From Acheta domesticus (lineage: Eukaryota; Arthropoda; Insecta; Orthoptera; Gryllidae), in the NCBI GenBank assembly GCA_031308135.1, contig JAHLJT010004567.1, positions 35,564,792 to 35,628,791 on the forward strand: a stretch of 64,000 nt of DNA, given 5' to 3'. Position 1 is the stretch's first letter. The number at the start of each line of letters is the position of its first letter. Below are positions 13,535 to 21,483 of this stretch, one piece after another. The position numbers were made by a program, and so were the translations under genes. The notes under the pieces were generated by a model. The model searched no databases, was not told the DNA's origin, and was given only the letters and a program-made list of their open reading frames with translations.

Positions 13535-13955
13535 AGCGAGAGCGAGCGCGAGCGAAGAGAGAACGAGAGGGAGAGAAAAACGAGAGGGAGAGAGAACGAG
13601 AGGGAAAGACAACGAGAGGGAGAGAATGAGAGGGAGACAGGTCGAGAGAGAGACAGAACAAGAGAGAGACAGAACGAGAGAAAGATGAGAACGAGAGAAA
13701 GACAGAACGAGAGAGAGACAGAACGAGAGAGAGACAGAACGAGAGAGAGACAGAACGAGAGAGAGAACGACAAAGGGAACAAAAAGAGAGAGCGAACGAG
13801 GGAGAGAAATAGAGAGAAACTAAGTGATGAGAACGAGTGAGAGAACGAGTGAGACAACGAGAGAGAGAACGAGTGAGACAACGAGAGAGAGAACGAGAGA
13901 GAGAACGAGAAAATGAACGAGAGAGAGAAAAGGAGAGAGAGAGAGGTGGAGGGAG
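13535..13955. repeat. GA-rich array with GAGAGAACGAGAGAGAG-type units (copy 1)
   Basis: Purine-rich + strand built from GAGAGA, GACAGAAC and GAACGA units. It is flanked on both sides by CpG-rich unique sequence (13240-13530 and 13960-14160). The second copy has the equivalent at about 35175-35640. Open frames rich in Glu/Arg (+) or Ser/Leu (-) are spurious. Confidence 0.85.
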
Positions 13956-14941
13956 GAAGCGCTGCGCGGCAGTCGAAATATACCGCGAGCGGCGTGGGGC
14001 GTCAGTTTGCTGTAAATCACCGCCGCGCAAACACTTGTCGCGTCGCGTTCTTTCTCCGCGCTCCCGTAACAAGAGTCTGCGCAGCGTCTGTCTGTCCGGG
14101 CGCACTTTATCACGCGCGAGGCGACTTCTCTTTCTGCCGTGTGTGATTCATCGCTTGGACTTTCGTGCTTGCGTTGTGGGGCAGTGACGTAGGTTCGAGA
14201 AGTGCATGGTTGGGACGTTTTCGATTTCGTGTACATGAGAAAGATATTGGATTATGGAACTTTGTAAGTAAGACAGAACAAAATGAAGAAAAATCAAAAA
14301 TGCATTTAAGATGGTGTAGATATGTGGCATCCAGAAATTCTGTTTACCTTGTAAATTAAAATTAAATATCCGAGGAATGTACTGGTAATGTACTCTCTGA
14401 TTTCTTGAGTACTTCCCAATTAAATTTAAGTCATATAATGATTATTAAATGGCATGTGTAATAATCTACAATAGCATAACACAAGGCTAAAAACGGTAAA
14501 ATCTTTTTTTATCACATACTGTGTAATTTAAAGATATCTTGAATGTCTTGAAGTAAGCGCCTGGATACTTGTACAATGCAACCCGCATCACAACCGTGTG
14601 TTGCAACGTGCATTGCTGTAATATAGCTACAATTCGCAGTATTGCCGGAGCCTCAAGGGATCAGAGGGAATAACCTATTGGAGAAACAGAATCAGTCCTC
14701 TGCTGGATTTAAACATAAAATTGAGTCAGAATTGGGAGGAAAATATCACGCGCAATTCCTGATCCATTCCAGGTACTGCTCCTCATTCGCCTGGAATTTT
14801 TCGGAGAAAGGCATAGAAAAGACTTCTCATATAGTTGGCCACTACCCAATAATAATAAAATTAAGAGACACCAAGAGTTGGCCCCTACATTTCATAACCC
14901 AGACGGAACATTTTAGGCCCATTCCATATATTACTCTTAGC

Positions 14942-15440
14942 GGGTGAGGTGACTTAGGGCATCAACTGATGTTACTGCAGTGTCTTTGACTACAAGGTCC
15001 TAGGTTCCAGCCTCGACGGTGGGAGGATTTTCGGCACTAGCTAGATAGATGGCCGAGTTCGGACGCTATCTGGAGGAGAATCTAGTAGCTGACTCCTCTG
15101 ATCGGTAGTTTTCCGTGATTTCCTCTATCAACACCAGGCGAATACCGGGCCAGTACCCTAACAAAATGGCCATGGACCTCCCTTTTTCCTTGTTCTACCC
15201 TCGCGCCTTACTTACACGCGCTACACACAACGAGAGGCCAGCGGCTATGTCCCGTCTGGGACAGTGTCCTCTGGTGGGAGATACCTGGTTGAGAAAAATC
15301 TGTTAGCCGACAGGTAGGTGGGCGCCGGACCTCCAGCTCCACCACCTCCGCCACCTCCCGAGGAAAATACATGCACTACACTTCCAGGTCTAATGATTTT
15401 AGCTGTTGACACGCTCAGAATCACTAATTAATCAATACAT
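14942..15440 (+). mobile_element. tRNA-derived SINE, near full length (family A)
   Basis: The head has a box-B-like GGTTCCAGCC following GTGACTTAGGGCATCAACTG. The body contains CTCTGATCGGTAGTTTTCC and a GGCCAGTACCCTAACAAAA block. The tail contains a TGGTGGGAGATACCTGGTTG segment and ends near AATCACTAAT. At least eight other full or partial copies occur in this window on both strands, including 57660-58105 (+) and 63255-63720 (-). In the second host copy (36612-36875) the tail of this insertion is lost within a ~900-base deletion. Confidence 0.75.
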
Positions 15441-17107
15441 TAACAATTCTGGACTGCTACTTTATCTTGAGAAACGGTCACAGTATTCTTCCACCTCTTT
15501 CTTCTGTATATTATTTAGATTTTTTAGGTTATTGTCTCCTTTTTTAAGGAAAATATAAACGCTTGTGTCAATTGTATGCCTTAGAGAAACGAAGCCTTGC
15601 ATCACACAGGTGATCCGTGGAAGTAGGGACTTTCGAAAACATTTATTGAAAGTAATCAATTACTTTGTTATTTTCAGACTCGTATGAACTGTTGAAAAGT
15701 AATAAGAGATTATGTGTGTTTCATTTATCTGAAGAAATTATAAGGAATAATATGTTCTTTCGATAAACGCAAGGTTATTTATTTACTGTTTTGGGCCTTC
15801 ATTTACTTTCTTCTCAAATGACTGTTGTAAATTGATACTATCTGCTGCTCAGGGGTGAACCGTCTTCCAGAAACTGGAGTTAACTTGGCTAAAATTACAC
15901 TTTTAAAATTGTCGAAACTTTAGTTCCTCGGTAATGCTGTACGTTATTAGACGTACAATCTCGTCCACACTTTAGAAGTTTATATCGTTTAGAATTCCTG
16001 AAATAATGTCGTGTGGAGAAAAACTGAATAAGTATTAAAATGCTAATATCAGTTACTTCCATGAATACAATGATTCCTTTATAACACGTTTAAACGAAAG
16101 AGATAAAAGTTATTCAAATGAAGATTCATTACAATCGGAACTCCAAGACACTTTTACAGACACAATGTTTTACAGACACAAAAGGGTTGGCTTTTATTGG
16201 GGAGAGACTAAAAATGTAATGGTGTAATTTGACTATTGAAGAGTTTGATTATTTACTTTTTGACTATTGAAAGTTGCATTCATAAATCTACTACTGTGAA
16301 CAGGAATAAATGTCTTGAAATTTTCAGGTCGTGAGTGTGAAAAATTACCCATTTCTTGTTTGGATGTGAGTATAAAACAAGAAAAGGCATCAAAGAGACA
16401 AATGTGCTCTCTTCAACTACACATGGGCTCTCCTCACGAACAACTGACATATGTGACTATCTTAGTGCTCGCGACTTTCTGCATCAGCAGCTGAATACAG
16501 CGGGTATGTTGGATATAGCAAAAGAGCTCGCACCTAATATGTCTTCCACTGACAGCATTGGAATCTTAAATATTTATCGAACTTCTTTAAATTTCTTATC
16601 CCAAAGTTATTTAAACATCATAACTGTAATCATATTGTAGAAATCGTCTGACCTGATCCAAAATTTTAAATCCCTGTCTACGAAGCATGTGGAACGTGCT
16701 CGAACATTTAATTATAAAAACCTCATCTTCCATAATGTCATTCGTACTATATTACATTAACTCAGAACTGATTGGCCACATAAGGTTGAAATCAGTCGCA
16801 AGACAAACATTAGAATAATATGACTCACTGACAGCTACTATTGTGAGCCGTTGTTCAGCAAAGCAGAGTAAGAGGTGGTTCAACAAACATGTACATGAAA
16901 GACGCCATTATTTTACCTCCCTATCCTTACTATCCCACCTTCCCATTATTTCGTAAAACAGTCTCAAGTTTAAGTGTGCATCATGAACAGTCAATAAAAC
17001 TGACTCAACAATAAAAAAGTAACATCGCAGTGTTAACTGTAATTGAATACTAGATGAAATAAAGAAAATATTAATGTTTGATACGTATTCAATCTTTTAA
17101 CGTTACA

Positions 17108-17290
17108 CAGTAAACCCTCGTTGGCACGAACTTGCTTAATTCGAATTTCGCCGAAACGAGAACAACACTTCGGTCCCCGCAACGGTTTATAGTAATAGGA
17201 ACATTTATAATACTCGGATAACGAGAATTTTTATAAACCGAATTCCAATTATTTCGGTCCCATGGAATTCGTGTTAAGAAGGGTTTACTG
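17108..17290. mobile_element. pogo/Tigger-type MITE (copy 1)
   Basis: A 183-bp element with terminal inverted repeats CAGTAAACCCT...AGGGTTTACTG. It is internally AT-rich and partly palindromic. The right flank has TA; the left flank reads CA here but TA in the second copy, consistent with the TA target-site duplication of the Tc1/mariner-pogo superfamily. CAGT termini followed by A/C-rich bases are typical of pogo/Tigger ends. It has no coding capacity and so is non-autonomous. Confidence 0.75.
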
Positions 17291-18235
17291 TATTTATTTA
17301 TTTTGCATAAAATAAATCACAAACGCATTGATGGAGGAACCACCATGTAACAAATTACATGAATTATTTCTCAGATCCACAATGTATGGTAGAAAGTAAC
17401 AGTTGTTTTGTGTGTTTTAGAGACGATTAACTATATTTTGTGTTTTCCCTGGTAAACATGTTTTTTTTAGTTTTGTTAACTTTTCATTCATTTTATATCG
17501 AAATGTCTTCAAACGAATCCTTTGTGTTTGTACTGCGTGAGCACCTTCCAATTATTCACACACTGTTCCTTTCGTATAATTTCGTATCAAAGTGGTGAAT
17601 CCCCTTCCTATAGTGTACGTATTTCTTTTTCTACTCCCATTATATAACTCTGTCATTTGATGGCTACAACCCCTTACAACCCCTCATTATGATAAAGATT
17701 TCATTATGACACAGGTTCTTGACCAGAATACAGCATGGGAATATCTTCGTGCTAATCACACGTATTCCCCTAAACCCATAGCCGCGAGGCTGGGAGGCTG
17801 CTTGTAGACGTATACGGGCCGACATGACGAGTACAAGCAAACAAACAAAAAGTAGGTTCTTGACCAATCACAGAAGAGTTTTCAAACCAAGTATTAACTC
17901 ATAATTAATCACAGAGAATCGTTCTAGTAAATGTTTCGTTCGATTGTGTACATTAAAATTGGATTTAATACTATATTATGCGTATGAATTTATTCTATTA
18001 TTAGCATTTTCCTGTGAAATGTTATTTACAATAAATTGGATCACAATTTCACTTCGATTCTAATTGACTAGCGCAGCGATAAATCAAAGCCACCTGGGGC
18101 AGGGTAGACCAGGTCTTCTAGATGCCCTTGGCTGAATCCTACATGTTAACTGCCACGAAACGATTCAGTGTAAAAGTTTAACTTATAAAAGTTACCATAA
18201 GTCGTAGAAAAAAGGACCGTATGAAACTCAGTGTA

Positions 18236-18311
18236 ATTAATACACTCGTGCGAAGTTTACGATACTCGCTCGTTCTTCGCTCGCATCGTAATATCACAGT
18301 CGTGTATTAAT
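18236..18311. repeat. Nested inverted repeat
   Basis: Outer arms ATTAATACAC (18236-18245) and GTGTATTAAT (18302-18311) enclose inner arms TTACGAT (18257-18263) and ATCGTAA (18285-18291). The region between the inner arms is CTCGCTCG/CGCTCGC-rich. The same structure sits at about 39173-39247 in the second copy. It may be a small MITE remnant or hairpin; I cannot assign it. Confidence 0.5.
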
Positions 18312-18659
18312 ACCCATCATTACATCATCTTTTCATAATGTACTATTAATTACCCTTAAGTTATTACTTAGGAAAGCTTAGATCTTCGGAAACTTAGGAA
18401 AGCAACCTGCGAAAGCCTCAAGCGAGATCCGGGTGACACACGAGCGGTAATGCGCGGAGCGGGACGCACACTCGGCACGCCCAGCGCGGCGTCGTTTTGC
18501 CCATCGCTCACGCGCCGCCCATTACCACTGTTTATTGAAGTTGACCGATTGTATTTGCGGCGCCGTCCCCAGGGCTGGCCCCGCCCCGCCCCAGACCGCT
18601 CCGGCGCGCGTCGCCCCTCCACGCCCCGACCTGCTGAGTGCGATCGGAGTCAGCACTGC

Positions 18660-18920
18660 CGCTGTGTGACCAGCGTCTCGCACCGGGAAGTCCCAGAATT
18701 TCTCGGGGGAATAACTGGGAGACTTAGTTGTCTAGCAGACGGCTACTCTGATCGGTAGTTTTCCGCGGTTTCTACGATCAATACCAGGCTCGGAGTAGTA
18801 TGATAACAAATAGGCCACGGACCGAGCGCAATTTTTCCTTCCTCTCCTTTGTCGTATCCTCACCCCTTTCATATACACACTATCTCCCTCTTTCTTTCTT
18901 TCTTTCTTTATTTCTTTATT

Positions 18921-18953
<33 letters not shown>

Positions 18954-19150
18954 AACACATTCTTTCAAGCACTTCTCTACTGCACATGTCAGGACTTAGA
19001 GCGTGATCAAGCGAGGGAGCAGTAAGAAAGTACTGGGAGGGGGAAATCCGAAAGCTGACATGTAGCCATCCAGGGAGGGACACCGCCACCTCCTCGGATA
19101 AAACATTGCCTACATTATCATGACTCATAACCTTAGCAGTTTGGTCCCGG
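18660..19150 (+). mobile_element. SINE family A, 5'-truncated (copy 1)
   Basis: It shares the CTCTGATCGGTAGTTTTCC body and the tail segment with the element at 14942-15440, but the tRNA-like head is missing. A compound microsatellite of TTTC, then CT, then AC units (18889-18955) lies in the tail, at the place where other copies have a CT/CA-rich stretch. The equivalent copy is at about 39595-40083. Confidence 0.65.
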
Positions 19151-19666
19151 AAACAACCAACCAATGAACCCAGAACTGCCCGGCCCATCCCATTCCACCC
19201 GCTGCGCCCCATCTCGCCCATCCGACCCGTTCGATTCCCACTCACCCTCCTCGTTTTACCCCTTCACAATCCGGCTCTCTGCTGTGCGCTATAAGGTGAG
19301 TGAGCCAGGCAGTGTGTCAACCACAAAAGAGCGATCACCTTTTGAAAGATCCGCGAAAGAGAAGCGATCGCTTCACATGAACGATGTCATGAATGAGAGC
19401 GTAAAATCAATATTGTAAAATTCTAAGATTGTGGATCAAATAGGTAGGTAATTACCGAATTGATAATGGGTTGCTTAAGAAAAGATGTTAAATGGAATTT
19501 TCTTCTATTATTCTTATATTTCTCTATTAATTATAAATTTTAAATATGCTGTTAACCACAGTGCTTTTCTTTCACAGCAAAATACAAGGAATTAAAATAT
19601 ACATTTCGATTCCGTAAACAACAGTAGTTTTCACAGCCAAAAATGAATCTTCTATGAAAATTCTTC
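19151..19666. other. Host flank left of the viral junction
   Basis: Unique host sequence, almost identical to 40084-40598. It includes GTGAGT at about 19294 and a pyrimidine tract ending in CAG at about 19579 that superficially resemble splice sites. The intervening frames differ by indels between the copies, so I do not call an exon. The last bases shared with the second copy are ATTCTTC, ending at 19666. Confidence 0.6.
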
Positions 19667-19667
19667 T
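19666..19667. other. Host/virus junction (empty site at 40598/40599)
   Basis: Left of this point the sequence equals the second host copy. Right of it the two share nothing: here an RNR coding sequence begins in mid-gene, while the second copy continues as GTCCCTCTTTCGC and onward into host DNA. No terminal repeat, target duplication or viral genome end is visible on this side. That fits end-joining of a broken viral fragment, or a chimeric contig join. Confidence 0.75.
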
Positions 19668-20272
19668 CTCTATTATGGGAAATACATCACCAAGTGTTGA
19701 ACCTTTCAGAGAATACATACAGACAAGAACTTTATCTGGATACTTTTCTAAATATAAATAAAAATTTATTGCGTATACTTTCTCAAAGGTTAAACGATCA
19801 AGAACTAAAGGAAGTTTTGAGTAATATAATAGCTAATAGAGGATCAGTTCAACAGTTACCCAATCATTTGTTATCGGAACACGAAAAACAGGTATTTAAA
19901 ACCGCATTTGAAATTGATCAAAGATGGATAATCAAACATGCTGCAGATCGTCAAATACGTATAGATCAAGGTCAATCTATAAATCTTTTTTTAAGACCAG
20001 ATATTCATAAAAGGGAATTACATTTTCTTCATTTATACGCATGGAAAAGTGGTTTGAAAACTTTATATTACTTAAGGTCTGAAAAAATAGCCGATGCTGA
20101 TAAAATATCATCTAATTATATGATTAACTCTATTAATTTTACAAATATTAAGGAAAGTATTAAAGTTTCGATTTTAGAAATTTACAACAAAGAAAAAATG
20201 GAAGAAAAAGAAGAAAAAATTTGTAAATTAACTAATGGAAGAAGACTTTCAGGATGTTTTGCTTGTGAATAA
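19667..20272 (+). pseudogene. Class I ribonucleotide reductase large subunit, C-terminal fragment (viral)
   Basis: Class I RNR alpha subunits reduce ribonucleotides to deoxyribonucleotides in the cytoplasm. The family is recognisable from MGNT near the start, DQRW, HAADRQ, QGQSINLFL, the LHLYAWKSGLKTLYYLR block with its paired tyrosines of the radical-transfer path, and a C-terminal CFAC cysteine pair that fits the redox-active tail. Only about the last 200 residues of a protein usually longer than 550 are present. The catalytic cysteines and allosteric domain would lie left of the junction and are absent. The first ~27 codons (from 19675) and the remainder (open from 19694) lie in different frames. 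The displacement falls in an A/T-run-rich stretch near 19740-19760 and could be a real mutation or a homopolymer sequencing error. The QGQSINLFL/HAADRQ type resembles bacterial, phage and iridovirus-like RNRs more than animal ones, so it is unlikely to be a host gene. Confidence 0.85.
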
Positions 20273-20290
20273 TTTTTTTATTTTTTTTAA

Positions 20291-20329
20291 TTTTAATGGC
20301 AAAAGTTTTAATGGCAAAAGTCATTAAAA
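20291..20329. terminator. Hairpin after the RNR fragment, with duplicated 15-mer
   Basis: Arms TTTTAATGGC (20306-20315) and GTCATTAAAA (20320-20329) pair over 10 bp including one G-U, with loop AAAA. The 15-mer TTTTAATGGCAAAAG occurs twice in tandem (20291-20305, 20306-20320), so only the second copy forms the full hairpin. It lies 34 bases past the RNR stop and belongs to the palindrome family found after other genes of this block. It probably marks the mRNA 3' end. Confidence 0.6.
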
Positions 20330-20351
20330 TTAATTTAATTGTAATAAAAGA

Positions 20352-20759
20352 ATGTATCCTGCAATTATACTTATTGGCATTTTAATTGTCCTGTTTGTTA
20401 AATTTAACTCATCAGAAGTTTATTCTATATTAACTTCTGAAGTTACTTCAGAAGGTGATGATGAACATGAAACAGAAACTACTGGATGTCTTTCAAAGTT
20501 AAACACTCTAAGAGCTACTTTAGAAGCTAAAAAAAGAGAGTTAAAAACACTAAGAACAGCTCGAAAAAAAGAATGCAATGAACAGTTAGCTAAAACTCAA
20601 GCAGAAGTAGATAGAATTCAAACTAAAATTGATAATTTTAGTTCTAAAACTAAAATTGTACCTCTTCCAGGAGGAGAAGTTGGACCGCCTTATCCTCCAC
20701 GAAGACCTAATCCAAGACCAGCTCAATTACCACAATTATATAATTATGGTTATTATTAG
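20352..20759 (+). CDS. Membrane-anchored coiled-coil protein with Pro-rich tail (viral, 135 aa)
   Basis: I do not recognise a family. Residues 3-16 are a hydrophobic membrane segment (PAIILIGILIVLFV) directly at the N-terminus. It is followed by a Ser/Thr/Glu-rich acidic linker (20-44), a Cys at 46, a highly charged helical coiled-coil stretch (about 47-98, with a second Cys at 75), and a Pro-rich tail ending in YNYGYY. The architecture suits a virion membrane or internal structural protein, but that is inference only. The frame opens at the only plausible ATG, 23 bases after the preceding hairpin, and ends in a hairpin that overlaps the stop. The neighbouring 51-aa protein has the same plan in miniature. 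No Shine-Dalgarno sequence is seen, and AT-rich codon use matches the rest of the block. Confidence 0.75.
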   Translation: MYPAIILIGILIVLFVKFNSSEVYSILTSEVTSEGDDEHETETTGCLSKLNTLRATLEAKKRELKTLRTARKKECNEQLAKTQAEVDRIQTKIDNFSSKTKIVPLPGGEVGPPYPPRRPNPRPAQLPQLYNYGYY

Positions 20760-20786
20760 TTTTAATAATTGTTAAATTATTAAAAC
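20759..20786. terminator. 12-bp perfect hairpin at the end of the 135-aa gene
   Basis: Arms GTTTTAATAATT (20759-20770) and AATTATTAAAAC (20775-20786) with loop GTTA. The first base is the last base of the TAG stop codon. It probably serves as an mRNA 3'-end signal; hairpin-directed polyadenylation is established for mimiviruses, and its use here is inferred. Confidence 0.6.
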
Positions 20787-20799
20787 GAAAATTAAATAA

Positions 20800-20955
20800 A
20801 TGGATAGCAAAACAATAGTCATTATAGTCATTATAATCATTATATTTTTTTTCTATTTTAAACAAGAAAAGTCAACCAATTGCGAAACACAGGTTGTAAA
20901 AGTTCAAAAAGATATTGACGAAATTAATTTAAAACTAAAAAAATTAAATAAATGA
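20800..20955 (+). CDS. Small membrane protein (viral, 51 aa)
   Basis: A short frame starting at 20800 with an exceptionally hydrophobic stretch of Ile, Val and Phe (residues 6-20), then one Cys at residue 28 and a charged helical tail ending in KLKKLNK. It begins 14 bases after the preceding hairpin. Its TGA overlaps the ATG of the protease gene as ATGA, so the two probably share a transcript. The layout (short N-terminus, membrane segment, single Cys, coiled helix) parallels the 135-aa protein just upstream. No family is recognised. A small virion or membrane-fusion-associated protein is possible, but nothing in the sequence proves it. The length is short enough that chance cannot be excluded, although composition and placement favour a real gene. 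Confidence 0.6.
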   Translation: MDSKTIVIIVIIIIIFFFYFKQEKSTNCETQVVKVQKDIDEINLKLKKLNK

Positions 20956-21419
20956 AAATTAAAACTATTAACTTAAAAATTGAAGAGTTGATAAATATCT
21001 ACAAAAATATATTATTTGTGAAAAACAATTCTTCTCCATTTTTTACTTTTGACGAATCAACTTGTTCAGGTCACCAAACTATTCATTACTCTAGTACTGA
21101 TAATCATAAGTATTATATCTTTCTTCTAGGTATTAAATTATTTCGTTGCAATAAATATCATTTAAATGTTATATTCTACAATAAAATATCAAACACAGTT
21201 GAAAGATTTGAACCATTTGGTAATGATAATAAAAGTTATTCCTTTAATATAAAAATATTCATTATAAAACAAATTTGTAATATATTTAATCTTTCAAAGA
21301 GTCCTATATACCACGATAACATTCAATCAGTTTTAAAACATAATAGTACCAATTGTGTATTTTTGTGTTTAGAACATTTAAAATTTGTTTTAAATGATCT
21401 TTTAGAAAAGGTTTCTTAG
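20952..21419 (+). CDS. Candidate adenain/ULP1-like cysteine protease (viral, 155 aa)
   Basis: The diagnostic stretch is HLNVIFYN (His70) followed by ERFEPFG (Glu84/Glu87), then Gln125 and the NSTNCVFLC segment with Cys135. His, acid, Gln and Cys in this order and spacing match the fold-and-motif order of adenain/ULP1 (C48/C5-like) thiol proteases. In large DNA viruses and adenovirus-like elements these mature virion proteins. At 155 aa it is compact, near the lower end for the group. Assignment rests on these motifs alone. An inactive relative carrying the RFEP motif is the main alternative. The ATG overlaps the TGA of the 51-aa gene. No hairpin follows this gene, unlike most others in the block. 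Confidence 0.5.
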   Translation: MKIKTINLKIEELINIYKNILFVKNNSSPFFTFDESTCSGHQTIHYSSTDNHKYYIFLLGIKLFRCNKYHLNVIFYNKISNTVERFEPFGNDNKSYSFNIKIFIIKQICNIFNLSKSPIYHDNIQSVLKHNSTNCVFLCLEHLKFVLNDLLEKVS

Positions 21420-21438
21420 TTATTTTTTATGCTTATGG

Positions 21439-21446
21439 AAAATTGA
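21439..21446 (+). promoter_or_regulatory. AAAATTGA element (mimivirus-type early promoter motif)
   Basis: An exact AAAATTGA lies 37 bases before the ATG of the zinc-finger gene at 21484. In Mimivirus this octamer is the conserved early/late-early promoter element, usually some tens of bases before the start. A one-mismatch form (TAAATTGA, 23779-23786) precedes the BRO gene at 23822 by a similar distance. In such AT-rich DNA chance occurrence is possible. Confidence 0.4.
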
Positions 21447-21483
21447 AATATAAATTAGAAATTATTTTGTTTAATAAATCATA

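Larger units (their letters stand above)
4898..19666 (+). repeat. Host segment present twice, copy 1 (carries the viral junction)
   Basis: This ~14.8 kb interval is collinear with 26401-40598. Identity is nearly complete over 17930-19666 but is reduced in the middle by substitutions and indels. Copy 1 has about 900 bases (around 15190-16090) that copy 2 lacks. It has one unit of a ~300-base segment near 5690-5990 that copy 2 carries twice, and a longer 16-bp minisatellite at 12400-13060. Frame-disrupting indels throughout argue against protein-coding content. Stretches not listed separately (4990-7460, 8800-12290, 14160-14940, 15440-17107, 17293-18235) hold no gene I can support. Copy 1 ends abruptly at the virus; copy 2 reads through. 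Confidence 0.9.

Noticed and set aside
13239..14105. Ser/Leu- and Arg/Glu-rich frames over the GA array
   Set aside because: Pure by-products of GAGAGA-type repeats; the copy at 35000-35945 reads differently because of indels.
16356..16640. Open frame of 94 codons, with a related 85-codon frame at 37210-37467
   Set aside because: The two copies differ by frame-changing indels and substitutions, composition is not protein-like, and no motif is recognised.
19164..19600. Possible host exon/intron (GTGAGT at about 19294, pyrimidine tract and CAG at about 19579)
   Set aside because: The upstream frame is broken by indels in the second copy (40100-40200) and there is no recognisable protein; splice-like words are common by chance.
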